This document shows, in pieces, positions 44,632-55,285 of a DNA stretch of 64,000 nucleotides. Source of the DNA: Cyrtodaria siliqua (taxonomy: Eukaryota; Mollusca; Bivalvia; Adapedonta; Hiatellidae). How positions within the stretch are numbered: the stretch's first letter is position 1; the number at the start of each line of letters is the position of its first letter. A program made the position numbers and the translations under genes. The DNA lies in assembly GCA_037043455.1 (NCBI GenBank), contig JAWPHD010010350.1, positions 30,600-94,599 of the forward strand, read 5' to 3'. The notes under the pieces are model-generated. The model worked only from the letters and a program-made list of their open reading frames with translations. It was not told where the DNA came from and ran no database searches.

Positions 44632-46927
44632 CGCAGTTCCGAAATGATATTTAAGGCTTAGAAAGTGGGAACACAATTAAAACGTCACCTTCAGAAGTAC
44701 ACAGTGCTACACATAGATACCTAGGCACTAGGCACTTAAGTACTACAGTTATACAACTAGGTACCACAGTGCTACATCTAGGTACCACAGTGATACATCT
44801 AGGTACAACAGAGCCACATCTAGGTACCATAGTGCTACACTTATACACTGTTATACACCTAGGTACTATCAGGAAGTTCACCGAGAACACGTACATTTAA
44901 GTAGCAATTGGCAATGGGAAGCTGTACACGCTCACGGCAGCACTTGGCAATGGGAAGTTAAGCACGCTCCACTGTAGCAGTACTTTGCAGTGGGTAGTTA
45001 TACACGACCCACTGTAGCACTTGACACTGGGAAGTTATTCCCTTTCCTTTGCAACACTTGGCAATGTAAAGTTATATACCTAGATACTATCAGAAGTTCA
45101 CCGGGAACATATACACCCTCCAATGTAGTAATTGACAATGTGAAGTAATTCAAGCTCCACTGTAGCAGTTGGTAATGGGACGTTATACATACCACACGGT
45201 AGCACTTGACAATGGGAAGATATACACGCTTAACTGTAGCACTTGGCAATGGGAAGTTATACACGCGCCACTGTAGCACATGGTAATGGGATGTTATACC
45301 CGCTACTTTGTAGCACTTGGCAATGGGAAGTTATACGCGTTCCACTGTAGCACTAATCAGTGGGAAGTTATACACGCTCCACTGTAGCACCTGGCAATGG
45401 GAAGTAATACACGCTGTTATACGCCGAGGTACTATCAGTATGTTCACAGAGAACACATATACGAGCGGTTTTACAGGCTCCATGATCAAGCAGCACATGG
45501 CAATGGAAAGTTACGCACTGTAGCACTTGGCAATGTGACGTTATACACGCCCCATGATTCCATTTTAGCAGCATTTGTCAACGGGAAGTTATACACGCTT
45601 CATGGTTACGCTTTAGCAGCACTTGGGAATGGTTGGCAAAGAGAAGTTATACACGCTCCACTGTAGCACTTGACAATGGGAAGTTATAGACGCTCCACTG
45701 TAGCACTTGGCAGCGGGAAGTTATACACATTCCATGGTAACATTTGACAATGGGAAATTATACACGCTCCACTGTAGCACTTGATAATGGGAAGTTATAC
45801 ACGCTCCATGGTATCACTTAACAATGGGAAGTTATACACATTCCATGGTAACATTTGACAATGGGAAATTATACACGCTCCACTGTAGCACTTGATAATG
45901 GGAAGTTATACACGTTCCACTGTAACACTTAGTAATGGGAAGTTATACACGTTCCATGGTAGCACTTGCCAATGGGAAGTTATACACGCTACACTGTAGC
46001 ACTTGATAATGGGAAGTTATACACGCTCCACTGTAGCACATAGCAATGGGAAGTTATACACGCTCCATGGTAGCACTTGAATATGGGAAGTTATACACGC
46101 TCCACTGTTGCACTTGATATTGGGAAGATATACACGCTCCACTGTAGCACTTAGTAATGGGAAGTTATACACGCTCCATGGTGGCACTTGGCAAAGAGAA
46201 GTTATACACGCTCCATGGTAGCACTTTGCAATGTGAAGTTATACACTCTCCACTGTAGCACTTGACAATGGGAAGTTATACAAGCTCCACTGTAGCACAA
46301 GACAATGGGAAGTTATACACACTCCACTGTAGCTCTTGGCATTTGGTAAGTTATCAACGCTCCACTGTAGCACCCAACAATGGGAAGATATATACGCTCC
46401 ACTGTAGCACTTTGCAATGGGAAGTTATACGCGCTACACTATAGCACTTTACAATGGGAAGTTATACACACTCCACTGTATCACTTAGTAATGGGAAGTT
46501 CTACACACTCCACTGTAACACTTGGCAGTCGGAAGTTATACACGCTCCATGGTAGCACTTGGCAGTGGGAAGTTATACACGCTCCATGGTAGCACTTGAC
46601 AATGGGAAGTTATACACGATCCATGGTAGCACCTGACAGTGGGAAGTTATACACGCTCCACTGTAGCACTTATCAGTGTGAAGTTATACACGCTCGATGG
46701 TAGCACTTTGCAATGGGAAGTTATACACGCTCCATGGTAGCACTTGGCAGTGGGATGTTATACACGCTCCATGGTAGCACTTAGCAGTGGGAAGTTATAC
46801 ACGCTCCACTGTAGCACTTATCAATGTGAAGTTATACATGCTCCATGGTAGCACTTTGCAAGTATAGGATAGAGCATGAGTTTTGCACGTGTACGGACGA
46901 TAATGCACTCGCTAACGCTCGCGATTT
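44632..46927. repeat. 2.3-kb segment, first copy of a tandem duplication
   Basis: Begins cagttccgaaatgatattta and ends in the middle of hairpin F (46868-46925). The same 2.3 kb follows at once. Only scattered single-base changes and small indels separate the copies, for example atgatcaagcagc at 45483 against atgatcaaattttagcagc near 47777. Confidence 0.9.
44690..44875. repeat. 21-bp repeat (ctaggtaccacagtgctacat)
   Basis: About seven degenerate copies of ctaggtaccacagtgctaca + t. Duplicated at 46985-47170. Confidence 0.85.
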
Positions 46928-49208
46928 CAGTTCCGAAATGATATTTAAGGCTTAGAAAGTGGGAACACAATTAAAACGTCACCTTCAGAAGTACACAGTG
47001 CTACACCTAGATACCTAGGCACTAGGCACATAAGTACTACAGTTATACAACTAGGTACCACAGTGCTACATCTAGGTACCACAGTGATACATCTAGGTAC
47101 AACAGAGCCACATCTAGGTACCATAGTGCTACACTTATACACTGTTATACACCTAGGTACTATCAGGAAGTTCACCGAGAACACGTACATTTAAGTAGCA
47201 ATTGGCAATGGGAAGCTGTACACGCTCACGGCAGCACTTGGCAATGGGAAGTTAAGCACGCTCCACTGTAGCAGTACTTTGCAGTGGGTAGTTATACACG
47301 ACCCACTGTAGCACTTGACACTGGGAAGTTATTCCCTTTCCTTTGCAACACTTGGCAATGTGAAGTTATATACCTAGATACTATCAGAAGTTCACCGGGA
47401 ACATATACACCCTCCAATGTAGTAATTGACAATGTGAAGTAATTCAAGCTCCACTGTAGCAGTTGGTAATGGGACGTTATACATACCACACGGTAGCACT
47501 TGACAATGGGAAGTTATACACGCTTAACTGTAGCACTTGGCAATGGGAAGTTATACACGCGCCACTGTAGCACATGGTAATGGGATGTTATACCCGCTAC
47601 TTTGTAGCACTTGGCAATGGGAAGTTATACGCGTTCCACTGTAGCACTAATCAGTGGGAAGTTATACACGCTCCACTGTAGCACCTGGCAATGGGAAGTT
47701 ATACACGCTGTTATACGCCGAGGTACTATCAGTATGTTCACAGAGAACACATACACGAGCGGTTTTACAGGCTCCATGATCAAATTTTAGCAGCACATGG
47801 CAATGGAAAGTTACGCACTGTAGCACTTGGCAATGTGACGTTATACACGCCCCATGATTCCATTTTAGCAGCATTTGTCAACGGGAAGTTATACACGCTT
47901 CATGGTCACGCTTTAGCAGCACTTGGGAATGGTTGGCAAAGAGAAGTTATACACGCTCCACTGTAGCACTTGACAATGGGAAGTTATAGACGCTCCACTG
48001 TAGCACTTGGCAGCGGGAAGTTATACACATTCCATGGTAACATTTGACAATGGGAAATTATACACGCTCCACTGTAGCACTTGATAATGGGAAGTTATAC
48101 ACGCTCCATGGTATCACTTAACAATGGGAAGTTATACACATTCCATGGTAACATTTGACAATGGGAAATTATACACGCTCCACTGTAGCACTTGATAATG
48201 GGAAGTTATACACGTTCCACTGTAACACTTAGTAATGGGAAGTTATACACGTTCCATGGTAGCACTTGCCAATGGGAAGTTATACACGCTACACTGTAGC
48301 ACTTGATAATGGGAAGTTATACACGCTCCACTGTAGCACATAGCAATGGGAAGTTATACACGCTCCATGGTAGCACTTGAATATGGGAAGTTATACACGC
48401 TCCACTGTTGCACTTGATATTGGGAAGATATACACGCTCCACTGTAGCACTTAGTAATGGGAAGTTATACACGCTCCATGGTGGCACTTGGCAAAGAGAA
48501 GTTATACACGCTCCATGGTAGCACTTTGCAATGTGAAGTTATACACTCTCCACTGTAGCACTTGACAATGGGAAGTTATACAAGCTCCACTGTAGCACAA
48601 GACAATGGGAAGTTATACACACTCCACTGTAGCTCTTGGCATTTGGTAAGTTATCAACGCTCCACTGTAGCACCCAACAATGGGAAGATATATACGCTCC
48701 ACTGTAGCACTTTGCAATGGGAAGTTATACGCGCTACACTATAGCACTTTACAATGGGAAGTTATACACACTCCACTGTATCACTTAGTAATGGGAAGTT
48801 CTACACACTCCACTGTAACACTTGGCAGTCGGAAGTTATACACGCTCCATGGTAGCACTTGACAGTGGGAAGTTATACACGCTCCATGGTAGCACTTGAC
48901 AATGGGAAGTTATACACGATCCATGGTAGCACCTGACAGTGGGAAGTTATACACGCTCCACTGTAGCACTTATCAGTGTGAAGTTATACACGCTCCATGG
49001 TAGCACTTTGCAATGGGAAGTTATACACGCTCCATGGTAGCACTTGGCAGTGGGATGTTATACACGCTCCATGGTAGCACTTAGCAGTGGGAAGTTATAC
49101 ACGCTCCACTGTAGCACTTATCAATGTGAAGTTATACATGCTCCATGGTAGCACTTTGCAAGTATAGGATAGAGCATGAGTTTTGCACGTTTACGGGCAG
49201 ATAATGCA
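46928..49208. repeat. 2.3-kb segment, second copy
   Basis: Shift 2294-2300 bp from the first copy. It starts with the same cagttccgaaatg next to truncated hairpin F and ends where full hairpin F begins (49169). Confidence 0.9.
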
Positions 49209-49527
49209 CGAGCGTTAGCGAGTGCATTATCGTCCGTACACGTGCAAGACTCATGCTCTATTGTATTTATACCACAATAACTAACATATGCTGTTTATAC
49301 CCTCGGGTATTACACGATGTAGGCTATTGTGGTATAATGGGAAGTTGTACCACAATAGCCTAAATACACACTATGCATCGTGTAATACCCGAGGATATAC
49401 ACAGCATATGTTAGTTATTGTGGTACAAATGGAATAGAGCATGAGTCTTGCATGTGTACGGTCGATAATGCACTCGCTAACGCTCGTGCATTATCTCCCC
49501 GTACACGTGCAAAACTCATGCTCTATT
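49169..49527. mobile_element. 359-bp compound palindrome (F-G-spacer-G'-F')
   Basis: F (49169-49261) is itself a foldback: atagagcatgagttttgcac ... ataatgcac ... gtgcattat ... gtgcaagactcatgctctat. G (49270-49336) runs from taccacaataactaacatat to ggctattgtggta. Then atgggaagttg, a piece of the 37-bp unit, then inverted G (49348-49425, with a 10-bp extension) and F again (49432-49527). Copy F is cut in half at 46868-46925. Confidence 0.9.
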
Positions 49528-50465
49528 ATATACTTATACACGCTCCATGGTAGCACTTGACAGTGGGAAGTTATACACGCTCCATGGTAGCCATTTGCAA
49601 TAGGTAGTTAAACACGCTCCATGGTAGCACTTGGCAATGGGAAGTTATACACGCTCCATGGTAGCCATTTGCAATAGGAAGTTATACACGCTCCACTGTA
49701 TCACTTATCAATGTGAAGTTATACACGCTCCATGGTAGCACTTTGCAATGGAAAGTTATACACACTCCATGGTAGCACTTGGCAGTGGGAAGTTATACAC
49801 GCTCCATGGTAGCACTTAGCAGTGGGAAGTTTTACACGCTCCATGGTAGCACTTTGCAATGGAAAGTTATACACGCTCCACTGCTGCACTCAGCAATGGG
49901 AGGTTATACACGCTCAATGGTAGCACTTTGCAATGGGAAGTTATACCCGCTCCATGGTGGCAATTTGCAATGGGAAGTTATACAAGCTCCATGGTAGCAC
50001 TTGGCAATGGGAAGTTATACACGCTCTATGGTAGAACTTGGCAATGGGAAGTTATACACGATCCATGGTAGCACCTGACAGTGGGAAGTTATACACGCTC
50101 CATGGTAGCACTTGACATTGGGAAGTTATACACGCTCCATGTTAGCTCTTAACAATGTGAAGTTATACACGCTCCATGGTAGCACTTAGCAGTGGGAACT
50201 TATACACGTTCCATGGTAGCACTTGACAATGGGAAGTTATACACGCTCCATGGTAGCACTTGGCAGCGGGAAGTTATACACGCTCCATGATAGCACTTAA
50301 CAATGTGAAGTTATACACGCTCCATGGTAGCACTTAGCAGTGGGAAGTTATACACGTTCCATGGTAGCAATAACAATGGGAAGTTATACACGCTCCATGG
50401 TAGCACTTGACAATGGGAAGTTATACACGCTCCATGGTAGCACTTGGCAATGGGAAGTTATACGT

Positions 50466-50754
50466 CTGGGCTGAGGTAAGGTGGCAGCTCAGTCACCACA
50501 AAATGGCGTGATACAGGCATACCCCTCATCAACCCCCAGCAAATATGATAAGATCAAAGCGTCTCATAACACCGCAAATCAGGCACGCACCACATACATA
50601 ACAACGCCAAAAACAAGTCGGACCGAAAATAGTCAACACACGAAATTAGGTTGAATTAACCGATGATGATGACTCTGTTTTTGGCATATATTTAGGCATT
50701 AAATAGGCCTGTTGGCAAGGCCTATGTCACTTTCAAAATTACGTTTTAAGTCCA
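50466..50754. other. No supported feature
   Basis: Unique sequence between the minisatellite and the next SINE-like element. ggtgatgatgactctg and similar strings show no domain. Confidence 0.3.
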
Positions 50755-50865
50755 GACTGTATTGTACCCATCTCTTTAAGATACCTTAACGGCTTATCGA
50801 ATTTTTTTTGGTGGAGGGACTATAATATAAACCTTAGAACCACACACACACATACACTCATGATA
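50755..50865 (-). mobile_element. SINE-like element ending in (CA)n
   Basis: actgtattgtacccatctct, ttaagataccttaacggctt, ggtggagggactataatata and acacacacac. Reverse complement of the 13322-13470 element. Confidence 0.65.
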
Positions 50866-52540
50866 ACTTCAAAATTGAAACACCTACACTTTTAAACTTC
50901 ATACATATATTGCCATGGTGAGAAATTTTAATGTGTTTTGATCGTTCAAAGGTCAAGGTCACCATCACCTTATATGAAAGCATGAATTCCACATGAAAAC
51001 TTCAAAACCGTAACACCTACACTCATGAAATTTCATAGGTTTATCACCCTTGTTGAAAGCAGGAAGCCTAGTGCTTTTGTGGTCAAAGGTCAAGGTCACT
51101 GACCTTATATGGAAATATGAATTCCACATGATAACTTCAAAACCGTAACATCTTCACCCATGAAACTGCATAGGTTCATCGCTCTTGTTGAAAGCAGAAA
51201 CCCAATTTCTTTTGGGCTCAGTAGGTCAAAGGTCGAGGTCACAGTGACCTTATATGGAATCATGCATTCTGCAAAATAAATTCAAAACTGTAACACATAC
51301 CCTCATAAAACTTCATAGGTACATTGCCCTAGGTGAAAGGAGGAACCCTATTGCTTTTGGGGCCAGTATGTCAAAGGTCAAGGTCACCATGACCTTATAT
51401 GGAAATAGGCATTCCATCTGATAACTTCGAAACCATAACACCTAGACTTATGAGTTATAAAACTTCATAGGTACGTTGCCTTTGGTGAGAGGAGGAACCC
51501 TATTGATTATGGTTATGTGGGACAAAGGTCAAGGTGGCCAAGACCTTATATGGAAATAGGCATTCCTCACGATAACTTCGAAACTATAACACCCACACTC
51601 AAGAAATTTTATAGGTTTATTGACTTTGGTTGTAGGAGAAACTCTATTGATTTTGGGTCATTTGGTCAAAGTTCAAGGTCACAGTGACGTTATATGGAAA
51701 TAGGCTTTTCGTGGGATAACTTCAAAACCATAACACCTACACTCATGAAACTTCATAGGTAAGAGAAAATATTGTATTTCATTGAGGTTAGCAGGTCAAT
51801 GGTCAAGGTCGCTATGACCTTGTTTGGGAATATGCATTCTGCGCGATAACATCAAAACCATAACAACCCCCACTGATGAAATTTCATATGTGCATTGACG
51901 TTGGCTAGAGAAGGAACCTTATTGTGTTTGGGGTCAGTAGGCCAAAAGGCAAGGTCACCATGACCTTATATGGAAATACACATTCCGCCCAATAACTGTG
52001 AAACCACAAAGCTCATGCTCATGAAACTTCATAGATACATTGCGTTTGGTCAGAGGAGGAACCCTGTTGCTTTTGGGGTCACTAAGTCAAAGGTCAAGGT
52101 CACCAGTTCAAGTGATAACTCCAGGAGTATAATACCTACACTCACGAAACTTTGTAGATACATTGCCCTTGTTGAGAGTAGGAACCCTACCACTTTGGGT
52201 TCAGTAGGTTATCAAGGTCACAACATTGAACTGACAATGAATGAATCCTAAGACATTTTCCTCACTGTAACTTGTTACTGTTAGACTTACAATTTTGAAA
52301 CTTGACAGAAAAAGTACTCATGTTTTAAAAACAACCTCTAAGATGGCAAGGTCACTGTGACCTGACCATGACACGTTCCTTCCCAGATGTTATTCACGAA
52401 TATTTGGTCGACAGTCTTGAAACTTTATACAAATAGTGCTCTTGATTAAACAACACCCCCTATCAGTTATTTTTCTGTTAGAATGTCAAAGGTAATGGTT
52501 ACATTGACCTGACACCTAGGAAATGCTTTTAACATAAAAA
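50866..52540. repeat. Tandem array of about 130-150-bp units with AGGTCA palindromes
   Basis: About eleven units. Order: gataacttcaaaaccgtaac, acctacactcatgaaacttc, ataggt(a/t)cattgccc, ggaaccctattgcttttggg, gtcagtaggtcaaaggtcaa, ggtcac(c/a)(a/g)tgacc, ttatatggaaatatgcattc. Exact AGGTCA-N3-TGACCT at 51236-51250, 51381-51395, 51952-51966 and 52349-52363. Most units also have TCAAGGTCA on the plus strand. Unrelated in the rest of the unit to the 2.8-3.8 kb array. Confidence 0.9.
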
Positions 52541-52544
52541 CTTT

Positions 52545-52848
52545 AGGAAACGGGCGTAAAATACCCTTGTTGAATATGCATGTCACATTTGCCATCTTCC
52601 AATCATCCGGTACTGTTCCTTCTTGAATGTATTTACTAAATATATTATGAAGAGGTAAGTATAACTGATATTCACATTCCTTCTATAACAGTGGACGGCA
52701 GTTGTCAGGTCCACATGCGTTTGATGTGTTCACAGATTTAAGAAGTCTCAATACCTTATCTGGAGTCACGTTTACAGTATATATGTTGAAATCAGGATTT
52801 ACCATTTCCCCAAAGTGTGGTAATGGAGAGTCTTCTTCCACAGTAAAA
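52545..52848 (-). pseudogene. LINE reverse transcriptase fragment, about 100 codons, one stop
   Basis: Minus strand from 52848: FTVEEDSPLPHF, then VTPDKVLRLLKSVNTSNACG + PDNCRPLL, TAG, then EGTVPDDWKMANVTCIFNKG and RP. These match the RT N-terminal region of jockey/CR1-type LINEs (K-x-GPD, then G-xVP-DWK-ANVT-iF-KG). The frame is open over about 300 bp except for the single TAG, so it decayed less than the 29-31 kb copy. It ends abruptly at both sides: no YADD, no endonuclease. Confidence 0.8.
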
Positions 52849-53059
52849 ACAGATGCAAAAAAATACAGCGAAAATTATACATCCGCACGTGTGGCTAACG
52901 GCATAATGTTTATATAGCAACAACTTAGCAACAGTGCACTATTGTCTGTGTCGTTGCCTTCCGGCGATCAAAAGTTTATTTAAATCGCATGGCCCATACG
53001 GGCATAAGAGTTAACAAACAAACTAGAAATGAACATACAACAGAGCATGGTAAAAACTT

Positions 53060-53460
53060 AAATAACAAGAAACATCACTGTAAGTGACAATGCCCGCGAA
53101 GTGGTTTTGACCGTTGACCTCTAAGTGTGACCTTGGCTTTGGAGCCACGGAACTGTACTTTGCGCGCGACACATCGACTTGTTGTGTTGTGCACTTGTGC
53201 CAAGTTATTTGATAATCCATCCATGAATGTCGGAGTTATTAACCGGACAGGAAATCACTTCTTTTTTTACCTTTGACCTCTAAGTGTGACATTGACCTTG
53301 GAGCCACGGACCTGGATTTTGCGCACGGCACGTCGTCTTGTTGTAGGGAGCATTTATGCCAAGTTATTTGAAATATCCGTCCAGGAATGTCAGAGTTATT
53401 GACCGGAGACGATTGTACGGACTGACGGACTGATTGATGTCGCCTTTCGGGGAATTAAAA
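53060..53460. repeat. GACCTTTGGAGCCACGG family, two units of about 170 bp
   Basis: tttgacctctaagtgtgac, cttgg(a/c)ttggagccacgga, ttttgcgc(a/g)cg(g/a)cacatcg, tgccaagttatttgaaa, ccatgaatgtc(g/a)gagttatt, gaccgga. Distant relative of the 12.5-16.4 kb array (same block order), ending with ggactgacggactgattg. Confidence 0.75.
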
Positions 53461-53567
53461 AAAAAACACATATAAAACTACAAACTGGTTTGAAAGTACA
53501 ATAAACTACATGACAGCTATTCTAATTAGTAATATTATAGTGAGAGGAATGTATTAAGGAAGATGGT

Positions 53568-54062
53568 TCATTTAAATTGCAGCATAATTGATTTAACAAA
53601 ACCTGATAATTTTAATAAAGTAGTTCTATCAGTATTACACATAGGCTTCTGAAGTTTTAGAACATGTGGTTTTCTGTAAATAGGATCTATATTTTTTTCT
53701 CTTTGAGATTTGAAAAAAGTACAATTGAGTGACTCAGTCAAGCTATTGAACATACCGATGCGCGTCGATATACATACGAAGCGTGATCCCGACGAATGAC
53801 CTGTACCGGATTGGCCGAGTTTTACGATTGTGTACGGCACAGTACGGCTTTTACTCCTAACCTCCCATACTACAGGAAGTGACGTAACCGTGACGTAAGG
53901 TAATACAGCCATTTTTGCGTATTTACCAAATGTTTTAAAATAGCGGAGATAATTCACGAAGATATACAGGTACAGACGGATTACCATATGCTGTTTTGTA
54001 TTAGCTAACCACGTAAGCAAAAGTTTCTTAATATTGTTCAATACTGGCATTGGATAAATCAT
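53568..54062 (-). CDS. Unidentified open frame, 164 codons (possible start at 53912)
   Basis: The longest frame here not explained by a repeat. The internal ATG at 53912 gives 114 codons starting MAVLPYVTVTSLPVVWEVRS, and lies in the CpG-rich segment described next. No domain, signal peptide or membrane segment is recognisable. A real first exon could end at an internal donor. It may also be chance. Confidence 0.25.
   Translation of the reverse strand: MIYPMPVLNNIKKLLLTWLANTKQHMVIRLYLYIFVNYLRYFKTFGKYAKMAVLPYVTVTSLPVVWEVRSKSRTVPYTIVKLGQSGTGHSSGSRFVCISTRIGMFNSLTESLNCTFFKSQREKNIDPIYRKPHVLKLQKPMCNTDRTTLLKLSGFVKSIMLQFK
53780..53912. promoter_or_regulatory. CpG-rich promoter-like segment with ETS and CRE motifs
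   Basis: acaggaagtgacgtaac (ETS core GGAA followed by CRE-like TGACGTAA) is followed eight bases later by gtgacgtaag. gattggcc, an inverted CCAAT box, lies about 65 bp to the left. CpG is frequent in this stretch and rare on both sides. Direction of transcription is not decided. Confidence 0.45.
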
Positions 54063-54069
54063 TTAAAAT

Positions 54070-54505
54070 GAGTTATTTCTGCTTCAAATATTTATATGTA
54101 TATAATAATATATATATTTATATGTGAAGTATACTTCACTTCCTGGTTTGTAAACAAACTTGGAGATCTTGTAATAATGACCAGGCACTATCCGTCATCA
54201 TCGGCCAAATATATTGTAGAAATTCTTTATTAAAGTGAACATTGTCAAGTTGAAAGGTGGTACCTTTTGTGTAACAAGGTATTGCTTAGTATAGTTTAAG
54301 GATTTTATCAAAAAATGTCAAGAGAACAGATCGGTAGTTGGAAAAATTATGTTATAAATGTAGTCAGTGCTTTTTTTCTACATTTTGGGAACATAACCCA
54401 TACCCTCAAAATTGGGAATTTTAGCGCGATTTTTCATAAAATTGGGAAACAAAACAGTCAAACATTTATTCATAATTGTATCTTTCATACTGTTTATTTA
54501 CCATA
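54070..54505. other. No supported gene
   Basis: AT-rich. ccctcaaaattgggaatttt and ataaaattgggaaac near 54410-54450 recur after the SINE as ctcaaaattgggaaaaaaag near 54930, so the SINE split or abuts a small local repeat. Confidence 0.4.
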
Positions 54506-54517
54506 AAACAAGATCAA

Positions 54518-54839
54518 ATTGAATTGAATGTTGTTTAACGGCTCATCAACACAACATAGGTTATTTAGAGCCGCCCCAGAGAGAGGGGAAGGATACATAG
54601 GAATCCGAGAACCTGCCCTACTCTTATTATCGAATAGATTCCTATGGTTCTTTAACGTGCTCGGAGGATAGACCGATACACGGGACCGCCTGGTTTACGT
54701 CCCCATCCGACGGACGAGGCTAAGGTAAAGTGTCTTGCCCAAGAACACACCGACGGAACTCAGTGGCACCACGGAGGATTGAACCCGGGGCCTCCGGTTA
54801 CAAATCCGCCGCGCTACCGACTGCGCCACGCCAGCCCCT
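54518..54839 (-). mobile_element. SINE-B, full-length copy
   Basis: Minus strand head GGCGTGGCGCAGTCGGTAGC, then GGATTTGTAACC, GGGTTCAATCC. Body with cacgttaaagaaccatagga, tail TTGAA-type at the left. aaacaagatcaa at 54506-54517 is repeated at 54840-54851 (12-bp target duplication). Best reference copy in the window for SINE-B. Confidence 0.9.
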
Positions 54840-55000
54840 AAACAAGATCAACAGAGGCATTTAAAAGCATTTCATATTCAATATTTGTCACATTTTTTCT
54901 ACTTTTCAGTGTTCTTTCTTTTTTTTCTCAAAATTGGGAAAAAAAGATATGTTTTGTCATTGGGAATATGAACCAATAACGGCTATAAAAACAGCCCTGG

Positions 55001-55060
55001 TAGTCCTTAGTCCTGCACCACAAAATTGCCTGTAGTCCTTAGTCCTGCACCACAAAATTG
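55001..55060. repeat. 32-bp direct duplication
   Basis: tagtccttagtcctgcacca + caaaattg at 55001 and 55033. Confidence 0.9.
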
Positions 55061-55129
55061 TTTGATGATGACACAAACTTATATAACTAACCCTCAAAGT
55101 TAGCAAGACCTACAAGATAGCATTTTTAA

Positions 55130-55285
55130 TGCATGTGATTAGGCAAAAAGATGGCAAATGATATTTTAATGCCAAAAAGTGAAGTAATTTCTAAGGTATT
55201 AGAGGAAAAAGACCAAGGGATAACGTTCTGACTCCAAGCTCAAATTTTCTAAACATATATGTGAAAAGGTGTCCAAGGCCAATAG
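55130..55285 (+). pseudogene. LINE RT fragment, left part of a split copy
   Basis: MPKSEVISKVLEEKDQGITF, a stop, then (in the same frame with two more stops) a K-F-K-H-I-x-KVSKANR-like end at aaggtgtccaaggccaatag. The L-E-x-KD-LGI-F pattern follows the RT active-site region in jockey/CR1 LINEs. The reading continues at 61242 after the nested insertions. Confidence 0.7.

Larger units (their letters stand above)
44900..50465. repeat. 37-bp minisatellite, over 100 units
   Basis: Unit catggtagcacttggcaatg + ggaagttatacacgctc. The step of 37 bp is exact in long stretches (for example ggg at 50231 and 50268, gtg at 50304). Two main variants differ at ca(tg/ct)g: ccatggtagcac and ccactgtagcac. The ccactg form dominates before about 46500 and 48800 and the ccatgg form dominates from 49500 to 50460. 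Frames in this stretch are by-products: 37 is not a multiple of three, so the translation cycles every 111 bp. Confidence 0.95.

Noticed and set aside
45317..50071. Many frames reading GSYTRSTVALGNGKLYTLHG-like repeats
   Set aside because: By-products of the 37-bp minisatellite, whose reading cycles every 111 bp. No start, splice or domain evidence.
42320..50465. Possible CRISPR array
   Set aside because: Units of 21, 24 and 37 bp are contiguous with no unique spacers, in a eukaryotic sequence without cas-like genes.
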